Below, in pieces: positions 15,980 through 23,707 of a stretch of 25,674 nucleotides of DNA. The notes beneath the pieces are model-generated. The model saw nothing but the letters and a program-made list of their open reading frames with translations. It was not told the DNA's origin and made no database searches. Location: assembly GCA_040904785.1 (NCBI GenBank), contig JBBDSV010000069.1, positions 1 to 25,674 of the forward strand. Direction: 5' to 3'. How positions within the stretch are numbered: the stretch's first letter is position 1; each line of letters begins with the position of its first letter. Position numbers and translations under genes: made by a program. This DNA comes from JBBDSV01 sp040904785. GTDB lineage: Bacteria; Actinomycetota; Nitriliruptoria; Nitriliruptorales; Nitriliruptoraceae.

Positions 15980-16729
15980 ATGGCAGACCTCGAAATCCGC
16001 GACCTAGTGGTCGAGGCCGACGGCAATGAACTGTTGCACGGCGTCTCGCTCGACCTCGATCTCGGCAAGACCATCGCGCTGATGGGGCCGAATGGATCGG
16101 GGAAGTCGACGCTGGCGTACACCATCGCCGGTCACCCCGCGTACACGATTACCGGCGGCACGATCACCTTCCAAGGGGCAGAGCTCAACGAGCTGCTGCC
16201 TGACGAGCGCGCCCGTCTCGGTGTCTTCCTCGCAATGCAGTACCCGGTCGAGGTTCCCGGTGTGTCGCTGACAAATTTCCTTCGGACCGCGCTCAACGCG
16301 GTTTCCGGCGAGGACGTCCCGATCCGCGAATTCATGGGGCGACTCAAGGACGAAATGGCAGCGCTCGGCATGAGCGACGCGTTCCTCGACCGTTCTGTCA
16401 ACGAAGGCTTCTCCGGTGGCGAGAAGAAGCGGTTCGAGATCCTGCAGGCCGCGCTGCTCCGGCCGAAGCTGGCCGTCCTCGACGAGACGGACTCCGGACT
16501 CGACGTCGATGCGCTCAAGATCGTCTCGGAGGGCATCAACCGTCTGCGCGGGTCCGAGCTGGGGGTGCTGATCATCACGCACTACACGCGCATTCTCCGC
16601 TACATCACGCCCGATGAGGTGCACGTGATGTATTCCGGTCGGGTCGTCGCCTCCGGTGGCCCGGCGCTCGCAGACTCGCTCGAATCCGAGGGATACGAAC
16701 AATTCGAATCCGAGGCTGCGAGGGCATGA
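15980..16729 (+). CDS. sufC: SUF ATPase SufC
   Basis: 249 residues, standard for SufC. An ABC ATPase with Walker A GPNGSGKST (36-44), Q-loop in LAMQYPVEVPGV, signature FSGGEKKR (144-151), Walker B LAVLDETDSGLD (164-175) and an H-loop IITHYTRIL. The ETDSGLD and EKKRFEILQ sequences are specific to SufC rather than transporter ATPases. It dimerises on SufB-SufD and drives ATP-dependent opening of the scaffold. The gap to sufS is 124 bases and includes a 12-base palindrome (16808-16819). Confidence 0.97.
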   Translation: MADLEIRDLVVEADGNELLHGVSLDLDLGKTIALMGPNGSGKSTLAYTIAGHPAYTITGGTITFQGAELNELLPDERARLGVFLAMQYPVEVPGVSLTNFLRTALNAVSGEDVPIREFMGRLKDEMAALGMSDAFLDRSVNEGFSGGEKKRFEILQAALLRPKLAVLDETDSGLDVDALKIVSEGINRLRGSELGVLIITHYTRILRYITPDEVHVMYSGRVVASGGPALADSLESEGYEQFESEAARA

Positions 16730-16853
16730 TGCGTGCCGGCGACGCTGGCAACGTTGACCATGTTCGGACTGGCCGTGGCTCGCGTCGCCGGGCACCATGC
16801 AGAGACGGGCACGCGTGCCGCGTGCCGCAGCGGTGCAACGAAGGGCTCCACGC

Positions 16854-18092
16854 GTGACTGCATTCGACGTAGCCACACTCCGCAAGGAGTTTCCCACCCT
16901 CGACCGTGACGTCGACGGTCATCGCCTGGTGTACCTCGATTCGGCGGCGACGTCGCAGACCCCGATCGCGGTGCTCGACGCGATGGACCGGTACTACCGA
17001 ACGTTCCGGTCGAACGTGAACCGGGGCGTCTATCAGTTGGCCGAAGAGGCAACCGACGCATTCGAAGGTGCACGCGCGAACGTGGCCTCGTTCGTCGATG
17101 CTGACGTGCGCGGTGTGGTGTTCACGAAGAACGCCACCGAGGCCTGCAATCTCATCGCCTATGCGTGGGTGCGCCGTCACCTCGGACCCGGTGACGTCAT
17201 GCTGTCGACGATGATGGAGCACCACGCCAACCACGTTCCGTTCACGACAGCGGCCAAGGAGCAGGGATTCGAGCTGCGCCACGTGCCCTTGACCTCCGAC
17301 GGGCAACTTGATCTCGCTGCAGCCGAAGCGCTGGTCGCGGACGGCCGGGTGACGTTCGCCGCGTTCGCGCACGTGTCCAATGTGCTCGGGACCATCAATC
17401 CGGTCACCGCACTGCGCGCACTGGTCCGCGCCGCGAATCCCGACGCGAAGGTCCTTGTCGACGGCACACAGGCGGTGCCGCACATGCCCGTGTCGTTTCG
17501 CACGCTCGACGTCGACTTCTACGCGTTCACCGGCCACAAGATGCTGGGCCCGACCGGCATCGGCGTGCTGCTCGCCGCTCCCGAAGTGTTGGAGACCATG
17601 GAGCCCTTCCTCACCGGTGGCGACATGATTCGCGACGTCACTCTCGACGGAGCAACATGGAATGACATCCCGCACCGCTTCGAGGCCGGAACCCCAATGG
17701 TTGCCGAGGTCATCGGCCTGGGCGCGGCAGTTGACTGGCTGCGTGCACACGACATGGCCGCGATCCGAGAACACGAGGTCGCGCTCATCGACGCCTTCCT
17801 CTCCGCACTCTCCGACCTCGACGGCGTGGAGATCTACGGTCCGCGTGACGTATCCGTGCGCGGGGGAGCGCTGTCGTTTGCGGTCGACGGCGTCCATCCC
17901 CACGATGTCGGTTCGATGCTCGGATCGCGCGGCGTGTGTGTGCGTGTCGGGCACCACTGCGCCAAGCCGCTGATGCGTTGTCTCGGCGTCAGCGCAACGG
18001 CACGGGCGAGCCTGCACGTGTACAACGACGTCGATGACATCGAACCGTTGGTCGACGGCATCCAGGCCGCGCAGCGGTTCTTCGCGCGTTGA
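16854..18092 (+). CDS. sufS: Cysteine desulfurase SufS
   Basis: 412 residues. A group II (SufS-like) PLP cysteine desulfurase: YLDSAATSQTP near the N terminus, NVNRGVYQLAEEATDAFE, VFTKNATEACNLIAY, HHANHVPF, the Schiff-base lysine K229 in FTGHKMLGPTGIGVLL, and the catalytic Cys369 in VRVGHHCAKPLMRCLGVSATARASLHVYN. It removes sulfur from cysteine as a persulfide for the SUF machinery, handing it to SufU. The start is GTG 16854 with GAAGGG upstream; an in-frame codon at 16797 adds an Arg-rich stretch lacking homology. Confidence 0.96.
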   Translation: MTAFDVATLRKEFPTLDRDVDGHRLVYLDSAATSQTPIAVLDAMDRYYRTFRSNVNRGVYQLAEEATDAFEGARANVASFVDADVRGVVFTKNATEACNLIAYAWVRRHLGPGDVMLSTMMEHHANHVPFTTAAKEQGFELRHVPLTSDGQLDLAAAEALVADGRVTFAAFAHVSNVLGTINPVTALRALVRAANPDAKVLVDGTQAVPHMPVSFRTLDVDFYAFTGHKMLGPTGIGVLLAAPEVLETMEPFLTGGDMIRDVTLDGATWNDIPHRFEAGTPMVAEVIGLGAAVDWLRAHDMAAIREHEVALIDAFLSALSDLDGVEIYGPRDVSVRGGALSFAVDGVHPHDVGSMLGSRGVCVRVGHHCAKPLMRCLGVSATARASLHVYNDVDDIEPLVDGIQAAQRFFAR

Positions 18093-18117
18093 CCCAACAA
18101 GTCACCGAGGACGAGCA

Positions 18118-18582
18118 ATGACGATGGAAGATCTGTACCAGGAAATCATCCTGGATCACTATCGCAAGCCGAAGAATCGGCAGCCGCAGCTCGAGGGGGA
18201 GAGCGTCCACGTCCACCACTCGAATCCGTTGTGCGGCGACGAGATGGACCTGCGTGTGCGCATCGGTGATGGCGTGCTCGATGCCGTCGTCTTCGATGGT
18301 GACGGCTGTTCCATCAGCCAGGCGTCGGCGTCGGCGATGACGCAGGCGATCACCGGTCGAACCCTCGACGACGTCCTCGAACTCGCCGAGGACTTTCGCA
18401 CGATGATGCACGGTGAGGAGCCGAAGCGAGCCGACGATCTCGGTGACGGCGTGGCCTTCCGGGGGGTGGCGAAGTTCCCCGTGCGGGTCAAGTGCGCGCT
18501 GCTCGGGTGGATGGCGGTGCGCGACGCGATCGAGACCTACCAGGAGGGTGCGTCCGCACACTCAGTGACGCACGACGATTGA
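18118..18582 (+). CDS. sufU: Sulfur-transfer protein SufU
   Basis: 154 residues. It begins MTMEDLYQEIILDHYRKPKN, typical of SufU/IscU-like proteins, and has the three ligand cysteines Cys39 (NPLCGDE), Cys64 (DGDGCSISQASAS) and Cys126 (VKCALLGW). The insertion between the second and third cysteines marks SufU rather than IscU. In Gram-positive bacteria SufU binds zinc and accepts persulfide from SufS. The ATG at 18118 has a GAGGACGAG site and lies 25 bases after sufS; the frame is open further upstream. Confidence 0.95.
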   Translation: MTMEDLYQEIILDHYRKPKNRQPQLEGESVHVHHSNPLCGDEMDLRVRIGDGVLDAVVFDGDGCSISQASASAMTQAITGRTLDDVLELAEDFRTMMHGEEPKRADDLGDGVAFRGVAKFPVRVKCALLGWMAVRDAIETYQEGASAHSVTHDD

Positions 18583-18596
18583 ACGAAGGAGGCGCC

Positions 18597-19058
18597 ATGT
18601 CAACCGATGCGCCGCAGACCACGACGACGCCCGTCGACAACGACATCCCGGCCGCTGACACGCGGGACGGTCTGCCTGACGACGCGGGATCGTCCAGCGA
18701 GCAGAGCCATCCGTTCGCTGACCTGCCGCTCGAAGACGACGGCATGCCGGCGAGCGAGCACTTGTTCAACGCGCTGCGGGCGGTCGTCGATCCGGAGATC
18801 GGCTACAACATCGTGGATCTCGGCCTCGTCTACGAGGTGCTCAAGCCGGAACGGGGCCAGGTGCACGTGCGGATGACGCTCACGACGATGGGGTGTCCGC
18901 TCACGGAGGTCATCCATCAGCAGTGTTCGGTCATCCTCGGTGCGATGCCCGGCGTCGACCACGTCGATGTCGAGTTCACGTTCACCCCGCCGTGGTCGAC
19001 GGACATGATGGCCGACTATGTGCGCGAAGAACTCCGCGCCATGGGTATGAACGTCTGA
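18597..19058 (+). CDS. sufT: SufT-like DUF59/MIP18 metal-sulfur assembly factor
   Basis: 153 residues. The first 50 are acidic and low-complexity (probably disordered). The rest is a DUF59 domain: LFNALRAVVDPEIGYNIVDLGLVYEV, VHVRMTLTTMGCPLTEVIHQQC and VEFTFTPPWSTDMM. The DPE and TxxGCP motifs with their conserved cysteine are intact. DUF59 proteins (SufT, Mtb Rv1466, eukaryotic MIP18) help mature Fe-S proteins. The AAGGAGG site 5 bases from ATG 18597 fixes the start. It is the last gene of the tight suf array; a 131-base gap follows. Confidence 0.92.
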   Translation: MSTDAPQTTTTPVDNDIPAADTRDGLPDDAGSSSEQSHPFADLPLEDDGMPASEHLFNALRAVVDPEIGYNIVDLGLVYEVLKPERGQVHVRMTLTTMGCPLTEVIHQQCSVILGAMPGVDHVDVEFTFTPPWSTDMMADYVREELRAMGMNV

Positions 19059-19074
19059 GTCGCCCTGTTTGCAC

Positions 19075-19135
19075 TGTTAACACTGTCTGCGGGGGCGGGG
19101 CGCGCGGATCGCCGGGACACTGCGGCTTGCCGCAG
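19075..19135 (+). other. Palindrome and hairpin in the sufT-moeZ gap
   Basis: The 131-base gap contains an 8-base palindrome TGTTAACA (19075-19082), a direct repeat CACTGT (19072-19077, 19081-19086) and, 37 bases downstream, a hairpin CTGCGG-CTTG-CCGCAG (19120-19135). It could be an operator plus an attenuator, or the weak end of the suf transcript. No T tract follows and no clear promoter is visible. Confidence 0.35.
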
Positions 19136-19189
19136 GTGACACGTCCATGATCGCGCGCCTGCATCGCCGCAACCTGTAAGGAGTCGAAG

Positions 19190-20362
19190 TTGGTCCGTCC
19201 GGTTGTCACCGAACGACTGCCGCTCACGCCCGAAGAGATCGCGCGCTACAGCCGGCACCTGATCATCCCGGATGTCGGCATGCCGGGACAGGAGCGTCTC
19301 AAGGCGTCCCGTGTGCTCCTGGTCGGAACCGGCGGTCTCGGCTCGCCGCTCGCGCTCTATCTCGCTGCCGCGGGCGTGGGCACGATCGGCCTCGTCGATG
19401 ACGACGTGGTCGACGCATCGAATCTGCAGCGTCAGGTAATCCATGGCACCTCCGACATCGGCCGTCACAAGATCGACTCTGCGCGCGCCTCGATCGAGGA
19501 CATCAACCCGCATGTGACCGTTCGTGAACACCGGACGTTTCTCACCTCTGAAAACGCGCTCGACATCATCGCCGACTATGACCTCGTGATCGACGGCACC
19601 GACAACTTCCCGACGCGGTACCTCGTCAATGACGCGTGCGTGCTGCTCGGCAAGCCCAACGTCTACGGATCGATCTTCCGTTTCGAGGGGCAACTGTCGG
19701 TGTTCTGGGCCGAGCAGGGGCCGTGCTACCGGTGCATGTTCCCCGAGCCACCACCACCAGGCATGGTCCCGAACTGTGCCGAAGGCGGGGTGCTCGGCAT
19801 CATGGCCGGACACATCGGTACCGCGCAGGGCATCGAGGGGATCAAGCTGATCACTGGGATCGGCGAACCGATGATCGGTCGACTCGGGTTGTACGACGCG
19901 CTTGAACAGCGGTGGATGTACGTCAAGGTGAACAAGGACCCACAGTGCCCGGTGTGCGGGCCGAATCCCACGGTCACGGCGCTCATCGACTACGAAGAGT
20001 TCTGCGGCATGCCCGCACACGACGGACACGTGGACACCGCCGTGGCGCAGGACCTCGAGATCCTGCCGACGGAGTACGCCGAGATTGCTGACAAGCCCGA
20101 TGTGGTGCTGCTCGATGTCCGTGAACCCCACGAGTACGAGATCAACCGGATTCCAGGTTCAATCCTGATTCCCAAGGACGATCTGCCGGGGAAGCTGAGC
20201 GAACTCGACCCGACGAAGGACTACGTCGTTCAGTGTCTGTCGGGCGGCCGGTCGCTCGAGTCGGCGCAACTGCTTCGCGGCGCCGGATTCCGGGCGCGGT
20301 CGATGCGTGGTGGCATCAACCTGTATGCCAAGCAGGTCGATCCGAGCATCCCGACCTACTGA
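19190..20362 (+). CDS. moeZ: MoeZ-type E1-like adenylyltransferase/sulfurtransferase
   Basis: 390 residues in two domains. Residues 1-270 are a ThiF/MoeB E1-like domain with ARYSRHLIIPDVG, the ATP-binding GTGGLGSPLA (about 46-55), DDDVVDASNLQRQ, Cys196 in PNCAEGGVLG and a zinc site from Cys179/Cys182 (CYRC) and Cys253/Cys256 (CPVC). Residues 290-390 are a rhodanese with catalytic Cys349 in VVQCLSGGRS. MoeZ activates the C termini of small sulfur-carrier proteins and converts them to thiocarboxylates for cofactor and cysteine synthesis. TTG 19190 is the start: AAGGAG (19178-19183) lies 6 bases upstream and homology begins there. It follows the suf operon, linking persulfide supply to thiocarboxylates. 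Confidence 0.95.
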   Translation: MVRPVVTERLPLTPEEIARYSRHLIIPDVGMPGQERLKASRVLLVGTGGLGSPLALYLAAAGVGTIGLVDDDVVDASNLQRQVIHGTSDIGRHKIDSARASIEDINPHVTVREHRTFLTSENALDIIADYDLVIDGTDNFPTRYLVNDACVLLGKPNVYGSIFRFEGQLSVFWAEQGPCYRCMFPEPPPPGMVPNCAEGGVLGIMAGHIGTAQGIEGIKLITGIGEPMIGRLGLYDALEQRWMYVKVNKDPQCPVCGPNPTVTALIDYEEFCGMPAHDGHVDTAVAQDLEILPTEYAEIADKPDVVLLDVREPHEYEINRIPGSILIPKDDLPGKLSELDPTKDYVVQCLSGGRSLESAQLLRGAGFRARSMRGGINLYAKQVDPSIPTY

Positions 20363-20375
20363 CGCCGCACGGCGG

Positions 20376-20403
20376 TTCGCACCCACGACCGGTTCGGTAG
20401 TGT
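20376..20403 (+). promoter_or_regulatory. Possible promoter of osmC
   Basis: TTCGCA (20376-20381) and TAGTGT (20398-20403) are 16 bases apart and about 50 bases before the osmC start. Just downstream is a direct repeat of TGCGCGCGAC (20409-20418, 20422-20431) that also has inverted character and could be a regulator site. This is pattern matching only. Confidence 0.3.
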
Positions 20404-20452
20404 TGAGGTGCGCGCGACGCATGCGCGCGACAATGACCACAGGGAGTGCTCC

Positions 20453-20878
20453 ATGACCGATCGTCGTGCAACCGTGCAGTGGGAAGGTTCCCTCTTCGAG
20501 GGGGCGGGAACCGTCACATTCGATTCGTCAGGACTCGTCAGCGACGCTGCCGTGTCGTGGCCGGCACGGGCCGAGGAGCCAGACGGCAAGACGAGCCCCG
20601 AGGAGCTGATCGCGGCGGCACACGCCTCGTGTTTCTCCATGGCCCTTTCGAAGCAACTCGCCGACCGGGATGTCGTCGGAACGCTGCAGACGTCTGCGAC
20701 GGTCACCTTCGTGCCGGGCACGGGCATCACCACAAGTGCGCTGGAGGTCACCGTCACGGCCGAGGGCCTCGACCAGGCGACGCTGGATGAGGCTGCAGGA
20801 GCGGCCAAGACCGGCTGTCCGGTCTCCAAGGCACTTGCTGGCAACGTCGAGATCACCCTGACCGCAACGGTCGGCTGA
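20453..20878 (+). CDS. osmC: OsmC/Ohr family peroxiredoxin
   Basis: 141 residues, normal for OsmC. The two redox cysteines are in place: Cys60 in LIAAAHASCFSMALS and Cys122 in AKTGCPVSKAL. TSPEELIAAAHASC is the family signature, and the N-terminal GTVTF..SG resembles OsmC more than Ohr. These cytoplasmic dimers reduce organic hydroperoxides. The ATG at 20453 has GGGAG upstream. It is a single-gene unit converging with thiQ and ending at a strong terminator. Confidence 0.93.
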   Translation: MTDRRATVQWEGSLFEGAGTVTFDSSGLVSDAAVSWPARAEEPDGKTSPEELIAAAHASCFSMALSKQLADRDVVGTLQTSATVTFVPGTGITTSALEVTVTAEGLDQATLDEAAGAAKTGCPVSKALAGNVEITLTATVG

Positions 20879-20899
20879 ACGCGGCCAACGTTCAAGAGA

Positions 20900-20931
20900 C
20901 GGCGGTGGTGCACTTCGGTGCGCCACCGCCG
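20900..20931. terminator. UUCG-capped bidirectional terminator
   Basis: A 14-position stem (9 bp CGGCGGTGG/CCACCGCCG, one T-G position, then GCAC/GTGC) closes a C(TTCG)G tetraloop, an exceptionally stable RNA hairpin. It fills the 55-base gap between the convergent osmC and thiQ stop codons, and so should end both transcripts. Confidence 0.85.
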
Positions 20932-20933
20932 AT

Positions 20934-21992
20934 TCACGTCGCATCGTCGCTGACGAACCAGGTCGCCGACGGATCAAATGCGACGCGGGCACGTTCGCCG
21001 ATCGTCGGCGCGCCAATGTGCGCGACCGGTACGCGCACCGTGATGTCAGCGGCGTCGAGCGCAATGCGTGCGCGCAGATGGTCGCCGGCGAACTGACGTC
21101 CAATCACCGTCCCCTCGAAATGCGGGGACCGAGAATCGACGCGGCCGTCGGCCAAGCGCCATGCTTCGGGCAGACAAACGAGCCAGCCTGCGGTCGCCGT
21201 GACAGCTTCGAGGTGCGGGGTGGCGAACGTGCCGATCGCGGTGGCGATCTTGCCGGCAATGGGCCGTGCTGCCAGCTGCTGGTCGAGGCCGACGAAATCG
21301 GCGACGAATCGATCCGCGGGACGCCGCCACACATCCTCCGGCGACGCGACCTGACGGAATCGCCCCTCGTCCATCACGGCGATCCGGTCGGCCAGTCCGA
21401 GCGCTTCGTCCTGATCGTGCGTGACGTACACAACGGTCGTTCCAAGCGTTCGAAGCAGCGTCGGCAGTTCGTCGAGCAGTCGCGTGCGCAACGCGCGGTC
21501 CAACGCGCCCAGCGGCTCGTCGAGCATGAGCACGCGCGGCCGGGGTGCGATCGCTCGTGCGAGTGCGACGCGCTGCTGTTCGCCGCCCGACAGCTCCGAC
21601 ACGCTGCGTGGCGCAGCGTCGGCCAGGTCGACGAGTGCCAAAGCTTCCGTGACGCGCTGCTGTGTCGCGTGGCGGGACATGCCGTGCATGCGCGGACCGA
21701 ACGCGACGTTGTCGGCAACCGTGCGATGGGGAAACAGGACGTGATCCTGAAACATCAGGCCGACGTCGCGACGATGTGGGGCAACGTTCGTAACGTCGGC
21801 ACCGTCGATGGCGACGGCTCCACTCACCAGGGGTTCGAGTCCACCGATCGCACGGAGCAGTGTCGACTTGCCACATCCGCTTGGGCCGAGCAGTGCGACG
21901 ATCTCGCCGTCTGCGACGTCGAGCGAAACCTCCCGGACCGCCACAGTGGCGTCGTAGGCGACGGTGACCCTGTCCAAGGTGAGTCGACTCAT
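20934..21992 (-). CDS. thiQ: Thiamine ABC transporter ATP-binding protein ThiQ
   Basis: 352 residues. ABC ATPase with Walker A GPSGCGKST (36-44), Q-loop FQDHVLFPHRTVADNVAFG, signature LSGGEQQR (134-141), Walker B VLMLDEPLGALD (154-165) and H-loop VTHDQDE. A C-terminal TOBE-like region of about 110 residues follows, longer than the roughly 230-residue enterobacterial ThiQ and more like iron/spermidine transport ATPases. Assignment to thiamine rests on ThiB homology and on the TPP riboswitch and thiamine pyrophosphokinase in the same operon. The ATG overlaps the thiP stop by one base (TGATG); an upstream open frame is an artefact of thiP. Confidence 0.88.
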   Translation of the reverse strand: MSRLTLDRVTVAYDATVAVREVSLDVADGEIVALLGPSGCGKSTLLRAIGGLEPLVSGAVAIDGADVTNVAPHRRDVGLMFQDHVLFPHRTVADNVAFGPRMHGMSRHATQQRVTEALALVDLADAAPRSVSELSGGEQQRVALARAIAPRPRVLMLDEPLGALDRALRTRLLDELPTLLRTLGTTVVYVTHDQDEALGLADRIAVMDEGRFRQVASPEDVWRRPADRFVADFVGLDQQLAARPIAGKIATAIGTFATPHLEAVTATAGWLVCLPEAWRLADGRVDSRSPHFEGTVIGRQFAGDHLRARIALDAADITVRVPVAHIGAPTIGERARVAFDPSATWFVSDDAT

Positions 21993-23707
21993 CAGAATCG
22001 CCCGACCTGGCCGACGCGCACCCGGTCGATCGCGATGATCACCGCGGCCGTGACGGCCATGAGCAACGTTGACATCGCCATCGCCTGGCCGAAATGGGTG
22101 ATTCCCGGTCGGCCGAGCAGGCGAAAGATCGCGACGGGCATCGTCGGCCAATCGGATCGCGCGATGAAGACGGTGGCGCCGAATTCTCCAGCGGATACGG
22201 CGAATGCGAAGCCGGCCGCGACCAACGCCGCCCGCGAGACGATGGGAAGGTCGACCTCTCGCCACACCTGTCCCGGTGTTGCGCCGAGCACGGCGGCGGC
22301 GTCACGAAGCCGCGGATCGATGGAACGCAGCACCGGAAGCAACGTGCGCACGACGAACGGTGTCGCGATCAGTGCTTGGGCGACCGGGACGAGCCATACG
22401 GCCTCGAACACATCAAGCGGGGGATGCCGAAAGGCGAGCAGGAAGCCGAACCCGACGGTGACCGCGGAGGTCCCCAGTGGCACCATCAGTGCACGATCGA
22501 GCAATTGCGCGCCGCGGGAATCAGGGCGCGTGGCTGCCGTGGCTGCGATGCCGCCGACGATGAGTGCGATCAACGCTGCGCCGCACGCGAAGACAATGGT
22601 GTTCCGGATCGCCTGCCACGGGGCGATCGAGAGCACGCTCGCGTCTGGGGTGAACAGCGCGCGATAGTGGTCGGTGTCCCACCCGGTTTCGGTCGCGAAC
22701 GATCGTTCGATGAGGACAAGCAGTGGTGCGGCGAGCAGCAACGCGATGACCGCGAGATTCGCGGCCAGAAAGGCGCGCTCGGCTCGTGTGCGGGGTCGCC
22801 GCACGCCGATTGCGGTGGCCACCAACGACTGGGTCGTCCGGCGGCGCGCCAGCCGCCCGTAGATCGCCAGTGCCGCGACGACGGCGGTCAGTTGCAGCAT
22901 TGCGAGCGCTGCAGCCATGGGCAGGTCGAGCAGCTGAGTCGTCGCTCGGTGGATCTCGACCTCGATCGTGGCTCGCTGCGGCCCGCCCAGCAGCAGCACC
23001 ACGCCGAACGAGGTGAACGTGAAGAGAAAGACGATTGCCGCGGACGCTGCGATCGCGGGACGCAACAGTGGCAACGTCACATCGCTGAATGCGCGCCACC
23101 GCGAGGCGCCGAGCAGCCGGGCTGCGGCTTCCATGCGCGGGTCGAGATGCGCCCACAGTCCGCCGACCGTGCGCACGATTACGGCGTAGTTGAAGAACAC
23201 GTGCGCGATCAGGATCGCGGTGACCGTTCGGCGCAGGTCAACGCTCACGTCGGGCATGCCCGGGACAAGCGCGAGCATGTCGTTGATCGGGCTCCGTGGA
23301 CCCAGTAGGGCAAGGAATGCTGAGGCGACGACGACGGTCGGCAGCACGAAGGGGATCATGACACCGGCGCTTACGATTCCGGCACCGCGGAACTTCAGGC
23401 GCGAGAACGCGTAGGCGCCCGGCAGCGCGATCACCACGGTCAGTACGGTCGAGGCGACCGCTTGCCACAGCGTGAACCACGCAACGCGTGCCGTGATCGG
23501 ATCGGTGAGTACCTCAACGAATGCGCCGAGTGCCGGTGTCCCTTCGGGCGCGAGTCCGGTACCGACGATCCGGACGACGGGCCAGACGAAGAACACTGCG
23601 AGAAACGCAATCGGCACCACAGGCGCCGCGCGCACGACGGCGGGCCCGGCGCTGCGGGCCGCCGTGCGTGCGCGAGCGATGATCAACGCAGAACCGTCGC
23701 GGTCCAC
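21992..23707 (-). CDS. thiP: Thiamine ABC transporter permease ThiP
   Basis: 571 residues, a two-unit permease like E. coli ThiP, with about a dozen hydrophobic segments. Two EAA-type ATPase-coupling loops are visible: EAAARLLGASRWRAFSDVTLPLL (from 193) and DAAAVLGATPGQVWREVDLP (from 469). It should form the membrane channel for thiamine with ThiB outside and ThiQ inside. GTG 23707 overlaps thiB by 25 bases; a TTG at 23686 that overlaps the thiB stop by 4 bases is an alternative start. Confidence 0.9.
   Translation of the reverse strand: MDRDGSALIIARARTAARSAGPAVVRAAPVVPIAFLAVFFVWPVVRIVGTGLAPEGTPALGAFVEVLTDPITARVAWFTLWQAVASTVLTVVIALPGAYAFSRLKFRGAGIVSAGVMIPFVLPTVVVASAFLALLGPRSPINDMLALVPGMPDVSVDLRRTVTAILIAHVFFNYAVIVRTVGGLWAHLDPRMEAAARLLGASRWRAFSDVTLPLLRPAIAASAAIVFLFTFTSFGVVLLLGGPQRATIEVEIHRATTQLLDLPMAAALAMLQLTAVVAALAIYGRLARRRTTQSLVATAIGVRRPRTRAERAFLAANLAVIALLLAAPLLVLIERSFATETGWDTDHYRALFTPDASVLSIAPWQAIRNTIVFACGAALIALIVGGIAATAATRPDSRGAQLLDRALMVPLGTSAVTVGFGFLLAFRHPPLDVFEAVWLVPVAQALIATPFVVRTLLPVLRSIDPRLRDAAAVLGATPGQVWREVDLPIVSRAALVAAGFAFAVSAGEFGATVFIARSDWPTMPVAIFRLLGRPGITHFGQAMAMSTLLMAVTAAVIIAIDRVRVGQVGRF

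Noticed and set aside
16808..16819. 12-base palindrome GGCACGCGTGCC before sufS as an operator
   Set aside because: GC-only palindromes are common here by chance, and there is no promoter-like sequence beside it.
21018..22667. 549-codon open frame on the + strand
   Set aside because: Antisense to thiQ and thiP, which have clear motifs. The translation looks like mirror sequence with Arg, Thr and Ser bias.
22094..23308. 404-codon open frame on the + strand
   Set aside because: Antisense to thiP; highly charged composition with many Cys and Gln and no domain.
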